Positions 43,113 to 52,613 of a stretch of DNA of 64,000 bases are shown piece after piece. The notes under the pieces are model-generated. The model did no database searches. It was not told the origin of the DNA and saw nothing but the letters and a program-made list of their open reading frames with translations. This DNA comes from Chromobacterium sphagni (GTDB lineage: Bacteria; Pseudomonadota; Gammaproteobacteria; Burkholderiales; Chromobacteriaceae). The translations under genes and the position numbers were made by a program. Positions within the stretch are counted from its first letter, which is position 1. Each line of letters begins with the position of its first letter. The stretch covers positions 1,116,001-1,180,000 of the forward strand of contig NZ_MKCT01000001.1 in assembly GCF_001855555.1 (NCBI RefSeq). Reading direction: 5' to 3'.

Positions 43113-45956
43113 ATGAAGAGCACGGCTGAATACCTGGAAACTCCCGAACAGGCTGCCGAGCAGGCCCTGGCGCTGCTGCGGCAGGCTGGCGGTTTGACTG
43201 CGGCCGCGGTGTGGGGACGGATTGGCATGGCGTGGCAACGCCTCGCCTGCCTGGGCGCGGCGGATACGCTGCCGGAGGCCGACGCGCTCGGCAATGGCCG
43301 CCTGCCCGGACCGGATGGCGGCGCGCTCGCCTTGCGCGCGGCCGACAAGACGCTGGGCTGGCTGGTCTGGCGCGGCCAAGCCCCGGCCTGGACAGCCGGC
43401 GTCGCGTCCCTGCTTGCCGGCCACCTGCACTGCGCGATGCTGCGCGCCGAACAGGCGGCCGCCCGCGCCGCCAATGAAACCATGCTGGAGATCAGCTTGC
43501 TGGCCGGAGAAAGCGCCACGCCGGAACGGATGCTGCCGCGGCTGCACCGGCTGATGTCGCGGCTGATGGACGCCAGCAATTTCTACATCGCGTTGTACGA
43601 CGAGGACAGCGCCACCCTGCGGTTTCCTTTCTATCTCGACACCCGCGATCCGGCGCCGCCGGACGCCGACAGCGTGTTTCCGCTCAACGGCGCCAACGCC
43701 TCCCTGGCCGCCTGGTTGATCCGCGGCGGCAAGCCTATGGTGCTGAGCGCCGAGCGCATTCTGGAAGTGTGCCGGCAGCAGGGGTTGGCGCATCCGGCGC
43801 AGCTGCCGGCGTTCTGGATGGGCGCGCCGATGGTCAATGTCGGCGGCGCGCTGATCGGCGCGGTGGTGTTGCAGTTGTATGAGGACCAGACGCCGTTTAC
43901 TTCGGCCGAGCAGCTGCTGTTCATGTTCGCCGCGCGCCATGTCGGCTTTGCGCTGGACCGGGTGCTGTACCGCGGCCAGCTGGAGCGGCAGGTGTGGCTG
44001 CGCACCAGCGAGCTGGAAGGCGCCAACGCCCGGCTGCGGGCCGAGGTTTCCAGCCGCAAGCGGGCGGAAAAATTCCAGGACGTGTTGTTCCGCATCGCCG
44101 AACTGTCGAATACCAGCCTGTCGCTGGAGGCCTTTCTCAGCGGCCTGCACCGGCTGCTGAACGAGATGGTGGCGGCGCGCAATTGCCTGGTGGCCTTGTA
44201 CGATACGGTCAACGATCGCATCAGCTTCCCCTATTGTTCCGACGAGTACTCGCCGCCGCTGCAGCCCCGCAAGCCCGGCAAGGGCTTCATCGAGCAGGTG
44301 CTGCACAGCGGGCGGCCGCTGCTGGTGGACCCCAGTAGCGCGCTGCCGGGGCAGATGGGCGGCGACGGGGGCGTGAACCCGAAAAGCTGGCTGGGGGTGC
44401 CGCTGTATTGCGGCCACGAACTGCTGGGCGTGCTGGCGGTGCAAAGCTACGAGAGCGACGTGACGTACAACTTCCGCGATCAGGAGGTGCTGGAGTTCGT
44501 CGCCAACAATATTGGCGCCGCGCTGGCGCGGGTGCGCGCGCTGGAGGGGCTGCAGCAGGCTTATGCCGAACTGGAACAGAGGGTGCGCGAGCGCACCGGC
44601 GAGCTGGACGCGGTCAACGCCCAGCTGGAGTTCGACAGTCTGCACGATCCTCTGACCAAGTTGCCGAACCGCACCTATTTCGCCAAGGCGCTGCGCCGGG
44701 CCTGGGATGAGTATACCGATGGCGGCGACCGCTTCGCGGTGGTATTCATCGACCTGGACCGCTTCAAGCTGGTCAACGACACCCTGGGCCATCTGGCCGG
44801 CGACCACCTGCTGTTCGAGGCCGGTGCCCGCATCCGCTCCTGCCTGCGCCATTACGATTTCCTGGCGCGGCTGGGCGGCGACGAGTTCGCGGTGCTGATG
44901 TTCGGCATGGATTCGGTGGACGAGTGCGAGGTCATCGCCCGCCGCATCGTCAGCGAGTTCGAGCGGCCGGTGATCCTGGCCGGGCGCGAAGTGTTTTCCA
45001 CCTCCAGTGTCGGAGTGGTGCTGGCCGACCGCGAGCATTACCACAAGGCCGACGATCTGCTGCGCGACGCCGACCACGCGATGTACTGCACCAAGCAGCA
45101 GGGCCGCCAGGGCTACACCCTGTTCAGCCACCAGCTGCGCATCGACCAGGCCGACCAGCTGGCGCTGGAGTCCGAGCTGCGGCGCGCGCTGGAGGAGGAA
45201 GGCCAGCTGGTTCCCTACTACCAGCCCTTCATCGAGGCCAAGACCGGCAAGCTGGTGGGCTTCGAGACCCTGGTGCGCTGGCTGCATCCGCAGCGCGGCC
45301 TGATCTCGCCCGGCATCTTCCTGCCGATGGCGGAGGAAAGCGGGCTGATCACCCGGCTGGACCGCTACATGATCAATGCCGCTTGCGCCCAGTTGCAGGC
45401 CTGGCGCAGCCAGGGCCAGGTGGGCGAGGAGATCGCGCTGCACATCAACCTGTCGTCGGCCAATTTCCACGATCCCGACCTGGTGCGCTGGATAGGCGAG
45501 CGCATCGCCCACTACCAGCTGCCGCCGGCCATGCTGCATCTGGAAATCACCGAGAGCGCGCTGATAGACCAGCCGGAAACCGCCGCCACCGTGATGCAGG
45601 CTCTGCACGGCCTGGGGGTGAAGCTGGCGCTGGACGACTTCGGCACCGGCTATTCCGCGCTGTCCTACCTGCACCGCTACCGTTTCGACGTGCTGAAGAT
45701 AGACCAGTCCTTCGTGTTCGACCTGGACCACAAAGAGGAGTCGGCCGCCATCGTCCGCGCCATCCTGGCGCTGGCGCGCGCGCTGGATCTGGATGTGGTG
45801 GCCGAGGGGGTCGAAACGGCTTCCCAGCTGGCGATGCTGCAGGAGATGGGTTGCGGCAAGCTGCAGGGTTTCTACTTCGCCGCGCCCGCGCCGGAATGGG
45901 GCATAGACTGGGCGCGGCTGGCGCGCTTCGAACAGGAAATCCGCTGTGCGGCGTGA
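43113..45956 (+). CDS. GAF-GAF-GGDEF-EAL cyclic-di-GMP enzyme
   Basis: The 947-residue cytoplasmic protein has no membrane helix. Two GAF-type sensory regions (about 120-300 and 325-480) are joined by a coiled segment. The GGDEF domain (about 510-670) has the intact motif RLGGDEFAVL near 588 and an RxxD inhibition site (RHYD) five residues before it. The EAL domain (about 690-940) has the motif as ETL, with the metal-binding Glu kept. The other catalytic elements are present: INLSSANF, LEITESAL, DDFGTGYSAL, LKIDQSFV and AEGVET. It could therefore make and break c-di-GMP, with breakdown likely favoured. Its stop overlaps the next gene by 11 bases, placing it within the biotin gene run. Confidence 0.9.
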   Translation: MKSTAEYLETPEQAAEQALALLRQAGGLTAAAVWGRIGMAWQRLACLGAADTLPEADALGNGRLPGPDGGALALRAADKTLGWLVWRGQAPAWTAGVASLLAGHLHCAMLRAEQAAARAANETMLEISLLAGESATPERMLPRLHRLMSRLMDASNFYIALYDEDSATLRFPFYLDTRDPAPPDADSVFPLNGANASLAAWLIRGGKPMVLSAERILEVCRQQGLAHPAQLPAFWMGAPMVNVGGALIGAVVLQLYEDQTPFTSAEQLLFMFAARHVGFALDRVLYRGQLERQVWLRTSELEGANARLRAEVSSRKRAEKFQDVLFRIAELSNTSLSLEAFLSGLHRLLNEMVAARNCLVALYDTVNDRISFPYCSDEYSPPLQPRKPGKGFIEQVLHSGRPLLVDPSSALPGQMGGDGGVNPKSWLGVPLYCGHELLGVLAVQSYESDVTYNFRDQEVLEFVANNIGAALARVRALEGLQQAYAELEQRVRERTGELDAVNAQLEFDSLHDPLTKLPNRTYFAKALRRAWDEYTDGGDRFAVVFIDLDRFKLVNDTLGHLAGDHLLFEAGARIRSCLRHYDFLARLGGDEFAVLMFGMDSVDECEVIARRIVSEFERPVILAGREVFSTSSVGVVLADREHYHKADDLLRDADHAMYCTKQQGRQGYTLFSHQLRIDQADQLALESELRRALEEEGQLVPYYQPFIEAKTGKLVGFETLVRWLHPQRGLISPGIFLPMAEESGLITRLDRYMINAACAQLQAWRSQGQVGEEIALHINLSSANFHDPDLVRWIGERIAHYQLPPAMLHLEITESALIDQPETAATVMQALHGLGVKLALDDFGTGYSALSYLHRYRFDVLKIDQSFVFDLDHKEESAAIVRAILALARALDLDVVAEGVETASQLAMLQEMGCGKLQGFYFAAPAPEWGIDWARLARFEQEIRCAA

Positions 45957-46563
45957 ATGGTCCACCCGCTTCAACCGCTGGCGCTACGATCTGTACGCGC
46001 CGCTGTACGACACGCTGGCGCAGGGTTTCGCCGCCAGCCGCCGCCGTTCGCTGGGCCTGCTCAATCCGCAGCCGGGCGAGCAGCTGCTGCTGGTGGGCGC
46101 CGGCACCGGGCTGGATCTGGACTTCCTGGTGCGCTGCCGCCATCTCACCGCGATAGACATCGCGCCAGCGATGCTGGAACAGCTGCGCGCGCGTGCCGCC
46201 GCGCTGGGGTTGGAGGTGCGCGCGGAGCAGATGGACGCCCAGCGGCTGGCTTTCGCCGACGCCAGCTTCGACGCGGTGGTATTGCACCTGGTGCTGGCGG
46301 TGGTGCCCGATCCACAGGCCTGCCTGCGCGAAGTGGAGCGGGTGCTGAAGCCCGGCGGCCGGGCGGTGGTGTTCGACAAGTTCTTGGCCGACGGCGCGCG
46401 CGCGTCCTTGTGGCGCCGCGCCGGCAATTTGCTGGCCCGGATGCTGGCCAGCGATGTCAACCGGCGGCTGGGGGATATCGTCGCTGTTACCAAACTGCAA
46501 CCGATTCACGACGAAGAAGCCGGCTTTGGAGGTTTCTTTCGCATCGTACTCTTGCGAAAATAG
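45946..46563 (+). CDS. SAM-dependent methyltransferase, GTG start
   Basis: The 205-residue class I methyltransferase shows the SAM site LLLVGAGTGLDLDFL, the acidic end of strand two (TAIDIAPAMLEQL), and FDAVVLHLVLAVVPD and REVERVLKPGGRAV. The GTG at 45946 starts inside the c-di-GMP gene. It resembles small-molecule or phospholipid-type methyltransferases; the substrate is unknown. It stands between the c-di-GMP enzyme and bioH and is distinct from BioC, so it is not the pimeloyl-pathway methyltransferase. Confidence 0.82.
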   Translation: MRREWSTRFNRWRYDLYAPLYDTLAQGFAASRRRSLGLLNPQPGEQLLLVGAGTGLDLDFLVRCRHLTAIDIAPAMLEQLRARAAALGLEVRAEQMDAQRLAFADASFDAVVLHLVLAVVPDPQACLREVERVLKPGGRAVVFDKFLADGARASLWRRAGNLLARMLASDVNRRLGDIVAVTKLQPIHDEEAGFGGFFRIVLLRK

Positions 46564-46587
46564 CGTCTTTCCCCCATTTGTCTGTCC

Positions 46588-47352
46588 ATGAATCTGTTTG
46601 TTGAAACGCTGGGCCAGGGGCCGGACGTGGTCATGCTGCATGGCTGGGGTTTGCACGGCGGCGTGTTTGCCCGTGTGGCCGAGCAACTGGCGACGGGTTT
46701 CTGCGTCCACCTGGTGGATCTGCCCGGCCATGGCGCCTCGCCGGCGCTGGAGATGTTTGACGCCGACGCGGTGGCCGACCTGATCGCATCCCATTTCCCC
46801 TTGCCCGTCCACGTGGTCGGCTGGTCGCTGGGCGGTCTGATCGCCCAGCATTGGGCCGCGCGCCATCCCGCGCGGGTGAAGAGCCTGGCATTGGTGGCCA
46901 CCAGCCCGCGCTTCGTGCGCGACGACAGCTGGCCGCACGCGCAGGAGCGCAAGTCCATCGAAGCGGTGGCGGCCAGCTTGGGCGGCGCGTTCGAACAGAC
47001 GCTGGAGCGCTTCCTTGCGCTGCAGATGATGGGGGCGCCCGCTGCCCGCGACACTTTGAAGGCGCTGCGCGGCGAACTGTTTTCGCACGGCCGACCGCAA
47101 GGCCTGCTGCCGGCGCTGCAATTGCTGCTGGAGGCCGACGCGCGCGCGCTGGCCGGCGGCATCCGTTGCCCGGCGGCGCTGTTCTACGGCGCGCGCGACG
47201 CCATCACCCCGCTAGGCGCCGGCCGCTGGCTGGCCGACGCGCTGGCCGACGCCATCCTTTACGAATTCCCGCAAGCCTCGCACGCGCCCTTCCTGTCGCA
47301 TGAACAGGATTTCGTGCGCGCGCTTGCCCAGCATCTGGAAGCCCAGGCATGA
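46588..47352 (+). CDS. bioH: Pimeloyl-ACP methyl ester carboxylesterase
   Basis: The 254-residue alpha/beta hydrolase has the nucleophile Ser80 in GWSLGG, the oxyanion region LHGWGLHG, the acid in GARDAITP and the His in QASHAPF. It releases pimeloyl-ACP after chain growth. Its stop overlaps the bioC start (ATGA), which supports the BioH rather than general esterase assignment. Confidence 0.93.
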   Translation: MNLFVETLGQGPDVVMLHGWGLHGGVFARVAEQLATGFCVHLVDLPGHGASPALEMFDADAVADLIASHFPLPVHVVGWSLGGLIAQHWAARHPARVKSLALVATSPRFVRDDSWPHAQERKSIEAVAASLGGAFEQTLERFLALQMMGAPAARDTLKALRGELFSHGRPQGLLPALQLLLEADARALAGGIRCPAALFYGARDAITPLGAGRWLADALADAILYEFPQASHAPFLSHEQDFVRALAQHLEAQA

Positions 47353-48257
47353 GTGAAGCGTTTTATACCGACAAGGCGCGGGTGCGCGCCTCGTTCGAAA
47401 AGGCCGCGGCCAGCTATGATTCCGCAGCGGTGTTGCAGCGCGAAGTGTCCGACCGTATGGCGGAACGGCTGGAGTACATCAAGCACCAGCCGGCGGTGAT
47501 TCTGGATGCCGGCGCCGGCACCGGCTACGGCGCGGCCCAGCTGCGCGGCCAGTATCCGCAGGCGCGGGTGCTGGAGCTGGACTTGGCGCATGCGATGCTG
47601 ATGGCTTCGCGCCAGCGTCAGCGCGAAGGCGACGGCCTGCTGAAGAAGCTGTTCAAGCCCAGCCTGCCGTGGCAGGTGGTGGCGGACGTCGAGCGTCTGC
47701 CGCTGGCCGACGACAGCGTGGACATGATCTGGTCCAACCTCACCATCCAGTGGATAAACGAGCCGGACCGGATGTTCGCCGAGCTGCGCCGGGTGCTGAA
47801 GCCGGACGGCCTGCTGATGTTCTCCACGCTGGGGCCGGATACGCTGTTCGAATTGCGCGGCGCCTTCGCCAGCGTCGACGCCGCCACCCATGTCAACCAG
47901 TTCATCGACATGCACGACATCGGCGACGCGCTGATGCGCGCCGGTTTCGCCGAGCCGGTGATGGACATGGAAAAGATCGTTCTCACCTACGACGACGCGC
48001 GCGGCGTGATGCGCGACCTGAAGGCGATAGGCGCGCACAACGCTACCGCCGGCCGCGGCCGCGGCCTGATGGGCAAACAGGCCTGGCGCAAGGTGGAGGC
48101 GGCCTACGAGCGCTACCGCCACGACGGTAAGCTGCCGGCCAGCTACGAGGTGGTGTACGGCCATGCTTGGAAAGGCAGCGGCAAGAAGGTGGCCAAGATG
48201 AGCGACGACGGCCGCCAGGTGATCGAATTCGTCAAGAAAGCGCCGCGGGCCGACTGA
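47349..48257 (+). CDS. bioC: Malonyl-ACP O-methyltransferase
   Basis: The 302-residue methyltransferase caps malonyl-ACP so the fatty acid machinery can build the pimelate chain. It shows the SAM site ILDAGAGTGYGA, the acidic LELDLAHAML, WSNLTIQW and RRVLKPDGLLMFSTLGPDTL, typical of BioC. It is coupled to bioH upstream. BioA and BioD are not in the window. Confidence 0.94.
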   Translation: MSEAFYTDKARVRASFEKAAASYDSAAVLQREVSDRMAERLEYIKHQPAVILDAGAGTGYGAAQLRGQYPQARVLELDLAHAMLMASRQRQREGDGLLKKLFKPSLPWQVVADVERLPLADDSVDMIWSNLTIQWINEPDRMFAELRRVLKPDGLLMFSTLGPDTLFELRGAFASVDAATHVNQFIDMHDIGDALMRAGFAEPVMDMEKIVLTYDDARGVMRDLKAIGAHNATAGRGRGLMGKQAWRKVEAAYERYRHDGKLPASYEVVYGHAWKGSGKKVAKMSDDGRQVIEFVKKAPRAD

Positions 48258-48291
48258 GCGGGAACCGGCGGAGCCAACAGGAATCTGCTTA

Positions 48292-48840
48292 ATGAGTGTG
48301 GAAATCCGCAAAGCGCGCCGCGATGACGCGGCTTGTCTGGCTGCGCTGTCGATTCAGGTGTGGTTGAGCACCTATCTCACCGATGGCATCCGCCCGAGCT
48401 TGGCCGACTATGTGCTGACAGAATTCACCCCTGCGAATTTCGAGGCGTTGATCGCCGATCGTTCGCACCACTTGCTGGTGTTGGAGCGCAGCGGCCATCT
48501 GTTGGGCTATGCGCAGCTGAGCCTGGATAGCGCTTGCGAGGGGTGCGATGGCCCGGCGCTGGAGCTGGAGCGGCTTTATCTGGTGGAGAACCATACCGGA
48601 CAAGGCCTGGGCCGGCGGCTGATGATGGCTGCGCGGCAATGGGCGCAGGTTCAGTCTGGCCAGCCGCGGCTGTGGCTGAGGGTGTGGCACGGCAATGAGC
48701 GCGCGATCGCCTTTTACCGTCGGCTGGGCATGGCGCTGCACGGCGAAACCCATTTCGAATTGGAGGGCGCGCGGCATCTCAATTATGTGATGCTCGATCC
48801 CGCGCCCGTTGGGGCGGCCGTTGCGGTCGCCAATGTCTGA
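48292..48840 (+). CDS. GNAT-family N-acetyltransferase
   Basis: The 182-residue protein shows the acetyl-CoA motif ENHTGQGLGRRLM and the following helix, and the closing motif FYRRLGMALHGE. It starts MSVEIRKARRDDAACL, common to this family. The substrate is unknown. It follows bioC by 34 bases and precedes a patatin gene by 15, so it may be carried on either transcript. Confidence 0.88.
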   Translation: MSVEIRKARRDDAACLAALSIQVWLSTYLTDGIRPSLADYVLTEFTPANFEALIADRSHHLLVLERSGHLLGYAQLSLDSACEGCDGPALELERLYLVENHTGQGLGRRLMMAARQWAQVQSGQPRLWLRVWHGNERAIAFYRRLGMALHGETHFELEGARHLNYVMLDPAPVGAAVAVANV

Positions 48841-48855
48841 AAGACTGATGAAATC

Positions 48856-49749
48856 ATGTTGAGCAAAACCACTTTTCGTTGCTGGCTGCTGGCCGGCGTC
48901 GCCGCCATGGTGGCCGCTTGCGGCACCACCACGCCGCCGGTTCAAGCCCCCAAGCCGCAATCCAAGGCTAAGATCGGCCTGGCGCTGGGCGGCGGCGCGG
49001 TCAAGGGCTTTGCCCATATCGGCGTGATCAAGGTGCTGGAGGCCGCCGGCATCGTGCCGGATGTCATCACCGGCACCAGCGCCGGCAGCGTGGTGGGCAG
49101 CCTGTACGCGTCCGGCTTGAACGGCATGCAGCTGCAGCAACGCGCGATCGCGCTGGACCAGGCCGACCTGACCGACTGGACGCTGTCCAGCAAGGGTGTG
49201 ATCAAGGGCGAGAAACTGCAAGACTGGATCAACACCCAGGTGGGCAATCGCCCGCTGGAGAAGCTGGCCCGTCCGTTTGGCGCGGTGGCCACCGAACTGG
49301 ACTCCGGACGTCGGGTGGTGTTCCGCACCGGCAATACCGGCCAGGCGGTGCGCGCCTCCGCCAGCATCCCCAATGTGTTCTTGCCGGTGAAGATCGGCGG
49401 CAAGAGTTATGTCGACGGCGGCCTGGTCAGTCCGGTGCCGGTCAGCGCGGCGCGCGAGATGGGCGCGCAGTTCGTGATCGCGGTGGACATCACCGCGCGG
49501 CCCAAGGTCGGCAAGGCCACCGGTTTCCTGTCGATGCTTGACCAGAGCCTCAACATCATGAACGGACCGGTGCTGGCGCAGGAACTGAAGCAGGCCGACG
49601 TGGTGATCCACCCCAATGTGCTGAACATCGGCTCGGCTGATTTCGACGCCCGCAACCAGGCCATTCTGGAGGGCGAGAAGGCCGCGCAGCAGATGTTGCC
49701 GCAAATCCGCAAATTGTTGCAGCAGAAAAGCCAGATGATGGCTAAATAA
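48856..49749 (+). CDS. Patatin-like phospholipase lipoprotein
   Basis: The 297-residue protein has a lipoprotein signal ending MVAAC (lipidated Cys22). The Ser-Asp dyad is intact: GTSAG near residue 75 and DGG near 190, with the oxyanion GGGAVKG before them. The fold matches RssA-like and YchK-like patatins. As an envelope-anchored enzyme it would cleave acyl esters of phospholipids. The lack of a long C-terminal barrel separates it from secreted patatin autotransporters. Confidence 0.92.
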   Translation: MLSKTTFRCWLLAGVAAMVAACGTTTPPVQAPKPQSKAKIGLALGGGAVKGFAHIGVIKVLEAAGIVPDVITGTSAGSVVGSLYASGLNGMQLQQRAIALDQADLTDWTLSSKGVIKGEKLQDWINTQVGNRPLEKLARPFGAVATELDSGRRVVFRTGNTGQAVRASASIPNVFLPVKIGGKSYVDGGLVSPVPVSAAREMGAQFVIAVDITARPKVGKATGFLSMLDQSLNIMNGPVLAQELKQADVVIHPNVLNIGSADFDARNQAILEGEKAAQQMLPQIRKLLQQKSQMMAK

Positions 49750-49832
49750 CTGAATATGCGGCAAGCTGCCACTGCGGGCCGGCCGATGCGAGTATTCCCC
49801 GGGCTGTTTTCGCAACCTATTTTGGAGATGGA

Positions 49833-50483
49833 ATGATCAAACTTCATGGTACTCCGTTATCGCCCTACTACAACAAGGTGAAAGTCGGCCTGCTGGAAAA
49901 GGGAGTGAACTTCCAGGAGGTGTTGACCTCGCCATCGCAGGAAGACTGGTTGCTGGAAAAAAGCCCGATGGGTAAGGTGCCCTTCGTTGAGATCAACGGC
50001 CATCCGGTGGCGGAGTCGACGGTGATCCTGGAATGGTTGGAAGATGCCTATCCTACCGCCTCGCTATTGCCGCCCACGCCCAACGGCCGCGCGCTGGCGC
50101 GCGAACTGATGACCATGCTGGAGTTGTACGTGATGGCGCCCAGCGGGCCGTTGGTGCGGCATATGGTCAAGGGCAGCAGGCCGGAGCCGGCGCAGTGCGA
50201 CGAGATTCGCCAGGGCATCGCCCGCGGCATCAGCGCGGTGGCGCAGCTGGCGCAGCAAAGGCCATGGCTGGCGGGCGAGGATTTCAGCTTCGCCGACATC
50301 AGCGCCGCCAGCATCCTGCCGCTGGTGGCCAAGTTGAGCCAAGGCTTTCTGGGCGAGGACATGACGCTGCGGCTGTCCGGTTGCGGCGAGTATCTGCAGC
50401 GCCTGGGCGGTCGGCACAGCGTAGCCCGCGTCTGGGCCGACCGCGACGCCTCCCTGGCGGCGCTGATGGCGCGGCGCGACTAG
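49833..50483 (+). CDS. Glutathione S-transferase family protein
   Basis: The 216-residue protein has a thioredoxin-like N-terminal domain (HGTPLSPYYNKVKVGLLEKG, then KVPFVEINGHPVAESTVILEWLED) and a helical C-terminal domain with AGEDFSFADISAAS. The SPYYNK start suggests a Ser or Tyr active site rather than Cys. The substrate is unknown. Confidence 0.92.
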   Translation: MIKLHGTPLSPYYNKVKVGLLEKGVNFQEVLTSPSQEDWLLEKSPMGKVPFVEINGHPVAESTVILEWLEDAYPTASLLPPTPNGRALARELMTMLELYVMAPSGPLVRHMVKGSRPEPAQCDEIRQGIARGISAVAQLAQQRPWLAGEDFSFADISAASILPLVAKLSQGFLGEDMTLRLSGCGEYLQRLGGRHSVARVWADRDASLAALMARRD

Positions 50484-50614
50484 CGGCTATGGCTTTCTCG
50501 CCACATGGCGGCGACGAAGCCGTGGTGGGCGTAGAGGCGCAGTTGACAGCCATGGCGTGGTAGAGTCTAAACTCCAATCGAGTGTTTGCTCGTTGCCCGT
50601 CGAGGTGCTTGTCG

Positions 50615-51496
50615 ATGAAGTTTCCGGTTGAATTGATCCTGCTGGCGCTGGTGCCGGTATTCCTGCTGTTCGTCGCCGGAGAGCTGTGGTTTCTGCGGCG
50701 GCGCGGCAATCTGTATGATCTGCGCGATTCCTTGTGTAGCGCGGGTCTGGGGCTGCTGCATCAGGGCGCCGACAAGCTGGCCTGGCTGCTGGTGTTGCCG
50801 CTGTACGGCTGGATCTACCAGCAGCACCGGCTGTTCAGTTTTCCCGACAGCGCGCTGAGCTTCTTCCTGCTGTTTCTGGGGCAGGACTTCCTTTACTACT
50901 GGTTCCACCGCGTCAGTCACCGCGTGCGCTGGCTGTGGGCGGCGCACAGCGTCCACCACAGCTCCACCCGGATGAATTTCACCACCGCCTTCCGCCAGAG
51001 CCTGATGTATCCGCTGGCCGGCATGTGGGCGTTCTGGCTGCCGCTGGCCTGGCTGGGCTTTCCGCCGCAGCAGGTGGTGGCGGTGGTGCTGCTCAACCTG
51101 GCTTTCCAGTTTTTCGTCCATACTCAGGCGGTGCCCAAGCTGGGCTGGCTGGAGTATGTGTTCAACACCCCGTCGATACACCGCAGCCACCACGCCAGGA
51201 ATCCGCGTTACATAGACCACAATTACGCCGGCGTGCTGGTGGTTTGGGACCGGCTGTTCGGCACCTTCGTTGAAGAGCTGGACAGCGAGCCCTGCGACTA
51301 TGGCACGGTGAAGCCGGTGAACAGCTTCAATCCGCTGTGGGTCAGCGTGGTGGAGTGGCGCGACATGTTGCTGGAGGCATGGCGGGCGGAGAACTGGCGC
51401 GACCGCCTGATCGCGTTGTTTGGTGCGCCGGAGGCGGCGGAACGGGTGGCAAGCAAGCAGCGGCGGGTGCCACCCGCCAAGGGCGTGTCGGCCTGA
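50615..51496 (+). CDS. Sterol-desaturase/fatty-acid-hydroxylase family membrane protein
   Basis: The 293-residue integral membrane di-iron protein has His motifs HRVSH, HSVHHSS and HRSHHARN, with further H residues in VHTQAVP, and four or so membrane spans. The ATG at 50615 has GAGG ten bases upstream. The family hydroxylates or desaturates lipids; bacterial members act on hopanoids, ornithine lipids or carotenoids. It is a separate gene, not part of the lipid cluster 20 kb away. Confidence 0.88.
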   Translation: MKFPVELILLALVPVFLLFVAGELWFLRRRGNLYDLRDSLCSAGLGLLHQGADKLAWLLVLPLYGWIYQQHRLFSFPDSALSFFLLFLGQDFLYYWFHRVSHRVRWLWAAHSVHHSSTRMNFTTAFRQSLMYPLAGMWAFWLPLAWLGFPPQQVVAVVLLNLAFQFFVHTQAVPKLGWLEYVFNTPSIHRSHHARNPRYIDHNYAGVLVVWDRLFGTFVEELDSEPCDYGTVKPVNSFNPLWVSVVEWRDMLLEAWRAENWRDRLIALFGAPEAAERVASKQRRVPPAKGVSA

Positions 51497-51525
51497 TCCG
51501 CCGGGGCCGCGCTGGGCGGAATGCG

Positions 51526-51561
51526 AAAATGCCGTTCCCCGCGTTGGCGGAACGGCATTTT
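51526..51561. terminator. Bidirectional rho-independent terminator
   Basis: AAAATGCCGTT pairs with AACGGCATTTT, placed between two convergent genes and able to serve both. Confidence 0.88.
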
Positions 51562-51599
51562 CATGCGCATGGGGCGTCTGGAGGCCCGGCGCGCCGCGC

Positions 51600-52304
51600 T
51601 TACATCAGCAGCTTGCCGTCGCGGGCCGGCAACGTCTTGCCTTGCGGCCTTTCGTCCATGCGCACGGTGGCGGTCTTGCCGTCCAGCGAGTAGCGGACGT
51701 TGTAGCCCACCACCTTTTCGCTGTCGACGTTCTCGGTGTTGCAAATGGTCTGGGTGCTGGTGACCTGGTCGCGCTGCTGGATGCCTTCCTGCACCTTGTT
51801 GCCTGCGAAACCGCCGGCCAGCGCTCCGAGCACGGTGGCGGCCTTCTTGCCGTTGCCGCCGCCCACCTGATTGCCCAGCAGGCCGCCGACCACGCCGCCC
51901 AGCACCGAGCCGGCGATGCGGTTGTTGTCCTGCACCGGCGCCTGGTGGGTCACCTGTTCCTGATGGCACACCTGCTTGGGTTCGCTGACGGTCTGCTTGA
52001 TCGGCGACACGCCCAGGATCTTGGCGTAGCTTGAATGCACGGGTTTGGGCTTGACTGTGGGGGCCGGCGCAGGCGCCACAACAACGGGCGCAACCGGCTG
52101 CGGCGTGGCTTGCGCCACGACAGTGGAGGCGGCGGCGGGCGCCAGAATTTGCGCCGCCGGGGCCGAGGCAAGCGCTTGCGGCGCGCTGGCTGTGGCCACC
52201 ACGGCCGGAGTCGCCGGTTTCAAAGCCTGGATGCCCGCCACGCCGATGGCGCCCAGTGCGATGCCGCCACCCAATACGCTGGCGATCAATACCGATTGTT
52301 TCAT
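51600..52304 (-). CDS. Glycine-zipper 2TM-domain envelope protein
   Basis: The 234-residue protein has an N-terminal membrane anchor or signal (VLIASVLGGGIALGAIGVAGIQAL), a long Ala-Pro-Val-rich stretch (about 30-85) and a glycine-zipper domain (IAGSVLGGVVGGLLGNQVGGGNGKK). A C-terminal domain follows with two cysteines (QVCHQ and TICNTE). This SlyB/Rickettsia-17-kDa-like layout is common in envelope-integrity proteins. The ATG at 52304 was chosen over an upstream start because the signal begins there. Confidence 0.87.
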   Translation of the reverse strand: MKQSVLIASVLGGGIALGAIGVAGIQALKPATPAVVATASAPQALASAPAAQILAPAAASTVVAQATPQPVAPVVVAPAPAPTVKPKPVHSSYAKILGVSPIKQTVSEPKQVCHQEQVTHQAPVQDNNRIAGSVLGGVVGGLLGNQVGGGNGKKAATVLGALAGGFAGNKVQEGIQQRDQVTSTQTICNTENVDSEKVVGYNVRYSLDGKTATVRMDERPQGKTLPARDGKLLM

Positions 52305-52473
52305 TGTTATCTCCCTGATGCGACGCGCTATCCGTCGCTTGCTGCTCTGACACTGCATATTGGCAGACAGTTGCAAACGCTTTGTTCGGCATTTGTCACC
52401 GCAGGTAACCGAACGTTCGCGCCGCCGGCTATGGAACTAGGGTGGAAATTCGCAGTTTGATGGGCATTGATGA

Positions 52474-52495
52474 GCAATTTATGGTTTGAAATTGC
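52474..52495. promoter_or_regulatory. Candidate operator upstream of the amino-acid permease
   Basis: GCAATTT and AAATTGC are perfect inverted copies separated by eight bases, in the A+T-rich divergent region about 160 bases before the permease start. The shape is that of a dimeric repressor site; the protein is not identified. Confidence 0.3.
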
Positions 52496-52613
52496 AAACA
52501 TAAGGAAATTATATTTTTAAAACGCAGTCATAAGGCATATTTTGGGCATTTATATTGTGCCCAGTAGTTTGACGGCGAGGCGCGCGGGTGGTTAGATGGC
52601 TGGGCACCTGTCA

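Noticed and set aside
45200..45300. A degenerate, inactive EAL domain because the motif reads ETL.
   Set aside because: The metal-binding Glu of the motif and the other catalytic residues are all present; only the less important Ala is changed.
43095..45974. A very long open frame on the minus strand opposite the c-di-GMP gene.
   Set aside because: It is a composition shadow of a GC-rich gene on the plus strand, rich in Gln, His, Arg and Ala with no family resemblance; similar shadows lie opposite the histidine kinase, resB and mrdA.
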